Positions 61,448 through 64,000 of a stretch of 64,000 nucleotides of DNA are shown here, piece after piece. The position numbers and the translations under genes are program-made. Where the stretch lies: positions 124,001 through 188,000 of the forward strand of contig CBDDCC010000016.1 in NCBI GenBank assembly GCA_965225935.1, read 5' to 3'. The first letter of the stretch is position 1. Every line of letters begins with the position of its first letter. The stretch comes from CALJXB01 sp965225935 (lineage in GTDB: Bacteria; Pseudomonadota; Alphaproteobacteria; Kiloniellales; JAKSDN01). The notes beneath the pieces are model-generated. The model was not told the DNA's origin. It searched no databases and worked only from the letters and a program-made list of their open reading frames with translations.

Positions 61448-62781
61448 GGAAGTCGGGATCGAAGCGGCTATTGGCCCTGGCCGGCCTGATCGCCCTCGGC
61501 GCCTGCGACGCGCTGCCCGGATATCTCGGCCAGAGCGAGACCGACCCGCCGCTGCCCGGCGTCCGGGTCTCCGTCCTGGCGGTCGACCGGGGCCTCTCGC
61601 CGGACCGCTCCATCGCGGACCTGGAGGTGCGCCTGCCGGAGCCCTATACCAACGACACCTGGTCCCAGGCGGGTGGCAGCTCGACCCATACCATGTACCA
61701 CCTGCAGCTCGGCGAGGCGCCGCGGCGGGACTGGAACGCCGACATCGGCGAGAGCTCCGGCGACGACCGGCACATCCTGGCCCAGCCGATCGTCGTCGAC
61801 GGGATGGTCTACACCATGGACGCCCGCTCCCAGATCAGCGCCTTCGACGCCGCCAGCGGCCGCCGGCAGTGGGAGGTCGAGCTGGAGCTGGACGAGGAGG
61901 ACAGCGGCTATTTCGGCGGCGGCCTGGCCTACGAGGACGGCCGGCTCTTCGTCACCACAGGCTTCGCCATCGTCTACGCCCTCGACGCGGCGACGGGCGA
62001 GGTGATCTGGCAGCAGCGGGTGACCGGCCCCATGCGCGCGGCGCCGGCGGTGAGCGGCGGCCGGGTCTTCGTCACCACCCTCGACAACCGCGCTTTCGCG
62101 CTCGCGGCCGACAACGGCCGCCGCCTGTGGGACCACACGGGCTCCCAGGAGATCGCCGGCCTGCTGGGCGCGGCGAGCCCGGCCGTCGCCGGCTCGGTCG
62201 TCGTGGTGCCCTATTCCTCGGGCGAGCTGCATGCCCTCCTGGTCGACAACGGGCGCGAGCTCTGGAGCGACGTCCTGACCGCGGTCAACCGCTTCGACCC
62301 CGTCTCCAACCTGGCCCATATCCGGGGCCTGCCGGTGATCGACCGGGGCCTGGTGCTGGCGGTCAGCCACGCCGGCCGCATGGTGGCCATCGACCTGCGG
62401 CGCGGCGTGCGCGCCTGGGAGGTCGAGGCGGGCGGCGTCGAGATGCCCTGGTCGGCGGGCGACTTCATCTACATGCTGACCAACGAGTCCCAGGTGATCT
62501 GCATTACCCGCCAGTCAGGCCGGATCCGCTGGGTCCAGCCCCTGCCGCGTTTCGAGGACCCGGAGGATCTCGAGGACCCGATCCAGTGGTTCGGGCCGGT
62601 GCTGGCCGGGGACCGGCTGATCCTCGCCGCCTCCACGGGCGACGCCGTCACCATCTCGCCCTATACAGGCGAGCTGCTGGGCTACATCGACCTGCCCGGA
62701 ACGCCCGCCGTCGCACCGGTCGTGGCCAACGACACCGTCTACTTCGTGACCAAGGGCGCCGACCTGGTGGCGGTCCGCTAG
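61444..62781 (+). CDS. bamB: Outer membrane protein assembly factor BamB
   Basis: 445 residues. Signal peptide with lipobox GLIALGACDALPG, then an eight-bladed propeller of PQQ-like repeats: YTMDARSQISAFDAASGRRQ, TGFAIVYALDAATGEVIWQQ, VTTLDNRAFALAADNGRRLW, SHAGRMVAIDLRRGVRAWEV and ITRQSGRIRWVQPL. BamB is a lipoprotein that helps BamA insert beta-barrels into the outer membrane. It overlaps the upstream YfgM-like gene and is 28 bases from der. Confidence 0.92.
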   Translation: MRKSGSKRLLALAGLIALGACDALPGYLGQSETDPPLPGVRVSVLAVDRGLSPDRSIADLEVRLPEPYTNDTWSQAGGSSTHTMYHLQLGEAPRRDWNADIGESSGDDRHILAQPIVVDGMVYTMDARSQISAFDAASGRRQWEVELELDEEDSGYFGGGLAYEDGRLFVTTGFAIVYALDAATGEVIWQQRVTGPMRAAPAVSGGRVFVTTLDNRAFALAADNGRRLWDHTGSQEIAGLLGAASPAVAGSVVVVPYSSGELHALLVDNGRELWSDVLTAVNRFDPVSNLAHIRGLPVIDRGLVLAVSHAGRMVAIDLRRGVRAWEVEAGGVEMPWSAGDFIYMLTNESQVICITRQSGRIRWVQPLPRFEDPEDLEDPIQWFGPVLAGDRLILAASTGDAVTISPYTGELLGYIDLPGTPAVAPVVANDTVYFVTKGADLVAVR

Positions 62782-62809
62782 CAGGGTCCCGCCGGCGACC
62801 CTCCCCACC

Positions 62810-64000
62810 ATGCCCGACACCATCGCCATCGTGGGCCGGCCCAACGTCGGCAAGTCGACCCTGTTCAACCGCCTGGTGGGAAAGCGCCTGGCCCTGGTCG
62901 ACGACCGGCCGGGAGTCACCCGCGACCGGCGCGAAGGCGAGGCCCGGCTCTACGGCCTGCAGTTCCGGGTGATCGACACTGCCGGTTTCGAGGACGCCAA
63001 GGGCGCGACCCTCGAAGCGCGCATGCGGGCCCAGACCGAGCGGGCGCTGGACGAGGCCGACCTGGCGCTGCTGCTGGTGGACGCGCGGGCCGGCGTAACG
63101 CCTCTCGACGAGGCCTTCGCCCAGATGCTGCGCGAGCGCGGCCAGCCGGTGGTGGTGGTGGCCAACAAGTGCGAGGGCGGCCGGGGCGAGTCGGGGCTGC
63201 TGGAGGCCTACAGCCTGGGCCTGGGCGAGCCGGTGCCGCTCTCAGCCGAGCACGGCCTGGGCCTTGCCGATCTGGAGGAGGCGATCCGGCCCTATCTCGA
63301 GGCGGACCAGGTTTCCGAACCGGACGAAGCCGCGGGCGAAGCGCCGGTCGCCGAGGAGGCCGAGGCCGCAGGCCCGTTGCACTTGGCCATCGTCGGGCGC
63401 CCCAACGTCGGCAAGTCGACCCTCTTCAACCGCTTGCTGGGCGAGGAGCGGGTCCTGACCGGCCCCGAGGCCGGCATCACCCGGGACGCAATCGCCGTGC
63501 CCTGGTCGTACGGCGGCCGGGAGATCCGCCTGGTCGACACCGCCGGCCTGCGCCGGCGGGCCCGGGTCACGGAGAAGCTGGAGCGGATCTCCGTCTCCGA
63601 CAGCCTGCGTGCCATGCAGTTCGCCCAGGTGGTCGTGCTGCTGGTCGAGGCCGAAGCCGAGGCGCCCCTGGAAAAGCAGGACCTGACCATCGCACGCCAG
63701 GTGGTGGAGGAGGGCCGCGCCCTGGTCATCGCCATCAACAAGTGGGATGCCTGCGCCGACCGGGAAGGGGCCTTGCGCTCTCTACGCGACCGGCTGAAGC
63801 GCTCTCTGCCCCAGACCCGGGGCGTGCTGGTGGTGCCCCTTTCCGCGCTCAGGGGCGAGGGGGTGAAACGCTTGATGGACGCGGTCTTCGCCGCCTACGA
63901 GACCTGGAACCGGCGGGTGCCGACGGCCGAGCTCAACCGCTGGCTGGAGGAGGTCACGGCACGCCATCCGCCTCCGGCCGCGCAAGGCCGGCGGATCCGG
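62810..64000 (+). CDS. der: Ribosome biogenesis GTPase Der, 3' end outside window
   Basis: 397 codons are inside the window; the rest of the KH-like domain is cut off. Two tandem GTPase domains each carry GRPNVGKSTLFNRL as P-loop (start about residues 8 and 192), the G3 motifs DTAGF and DTAGL, and the G4 motifs NKCE and NKWD. The first G4 is normally NKxD, and the Glu in place of Asp is a small departure. An acidic linker EPDEAAGEAPVAEEAEAAG joins the domains. Needed for 50S subunit assembly. Confidence 0.95.
   Translation, partial: MPDTIAIVGRPNVGKSTLFNRLVGKRLALVDDRPGVTRDRREGEARLYGLQFRVIDTAGFEDAKGATLEARMRAQTERALDEADLALLLVDARAGVTPLDEAFAQMLRERGQPVVVVANKCEGGRGESGLLEAYSLGLGEPVPLSAEHGLGLADLEEAIRPYLEADQVSEPDEAAGEAPVAEEAEAAGPLHLAIVGRPNVGKSTLFNRLLGEERVLTGPEAGITRDAIAVPWSYGGREIRLVDTAGLRRRARVTEKLERISVSDSLRAMQFAQVVVLLVEAEAEAPLEKQDLTIARQVVEEGRALVIAINKWDACADREGALRSLRDRLKRSLPQTRGVLVVPLSALRGEGVKRLMDAVFAAYETWNRRVPTAELNRWLEEVTARHPPPAAQGRRIR

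Noticed and set aside
1..64000. CRISPR array, rRNA operon, plasmid or phage origin
   Set aside because: No regularly spaced repeats, no rRNA signatures and no phage structural or replication genes were seen.

Overview
The window reads as chromosomal DNA of a high-GC alphaproteobacterium, most likely of the Rhodospirillales type. The basis is the housekeeping right arm: ppx/gppA-like phosphatase, rlmE, guaB, guaA, a DUF2794 protein, a small CxxC/CxxC zinc-ribbon protein, and the YfgM-like / bamB / der string. This assignment is inferred from gene content; no rRNA gene is present.

Layout. (1) 1-2.0 kb: the 3' part of a hybrid sensor histidine kinase and a small unknown gene. (2) 2-22 kb: a lower-GC accessory region with long gene-poor stretches. 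It holds an IS481-family element with a nonsense codon, an IS5 remnant, IS630/IS3-like debris, glycosyltransferases, sulfotransferases, a sulfatase remnant, an orphan CobI/CbiL-like methylase, two Asp-box beta-propellers, a class I methyltransferase and a sugar-nucleotide epimerase. (3) 22-45 kb: a GC-rich surface polysaccharide locus. It has an ABC-type capsule exporter (KpsE, KpsT and a TPR-KpsM fusion), six or more glycosyltransferases, a diamino-sugar cassette (DegT aminotransferase, Gfo/Idh dehydrogenase, left-handed beta-helix acyltransferase), an LpxC paralogue, a PhyH-type dioxygenase, a capsule Kdo-transferase-like protein and a GINT1-like propeller. It ends with a HxlR-SCP2 regulator and a propeller-MoaD pair. 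(4) 45-50.5 kb: a second lower-GC tailoring segment with sulfatase, sulfotransferase, SGNH hydrolase, a small membrane protein and a NodU-type carbamoyltransferase. It stops at a tRNA-Gln(CTG). (5) 50.6-64 kb: conserved housekeeping genes.

Together the genes suggest an exported, heavily decorated polysaccharide. The decorations implied are sulfation, sulfate removal, carbamoylation, acyl transfer or removal, methylation and diamino-sugars. The chain or its carrier would be exported by KpsE/KpsM/KpsT. Duplicated and decaying fragments show recent gene turnover: sulfatase C-terminus, two sulfotransferase pseudogenes, a propeller C-terminus and IS debris. No outer-membrane KpsD-like exporter, no UDP-sugar 6-dehydrogenase, no integrase and no CRISPR array were seen.

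The most unusual items are the TPR-KpsM fusion, a GT4 protein whose N-terminal strand-helix unit sits at its C-terminus, the orphan precorrin-2-methylase-like gene placed with Asp-box propellers, and a propeller gene that appears to start at ACG.
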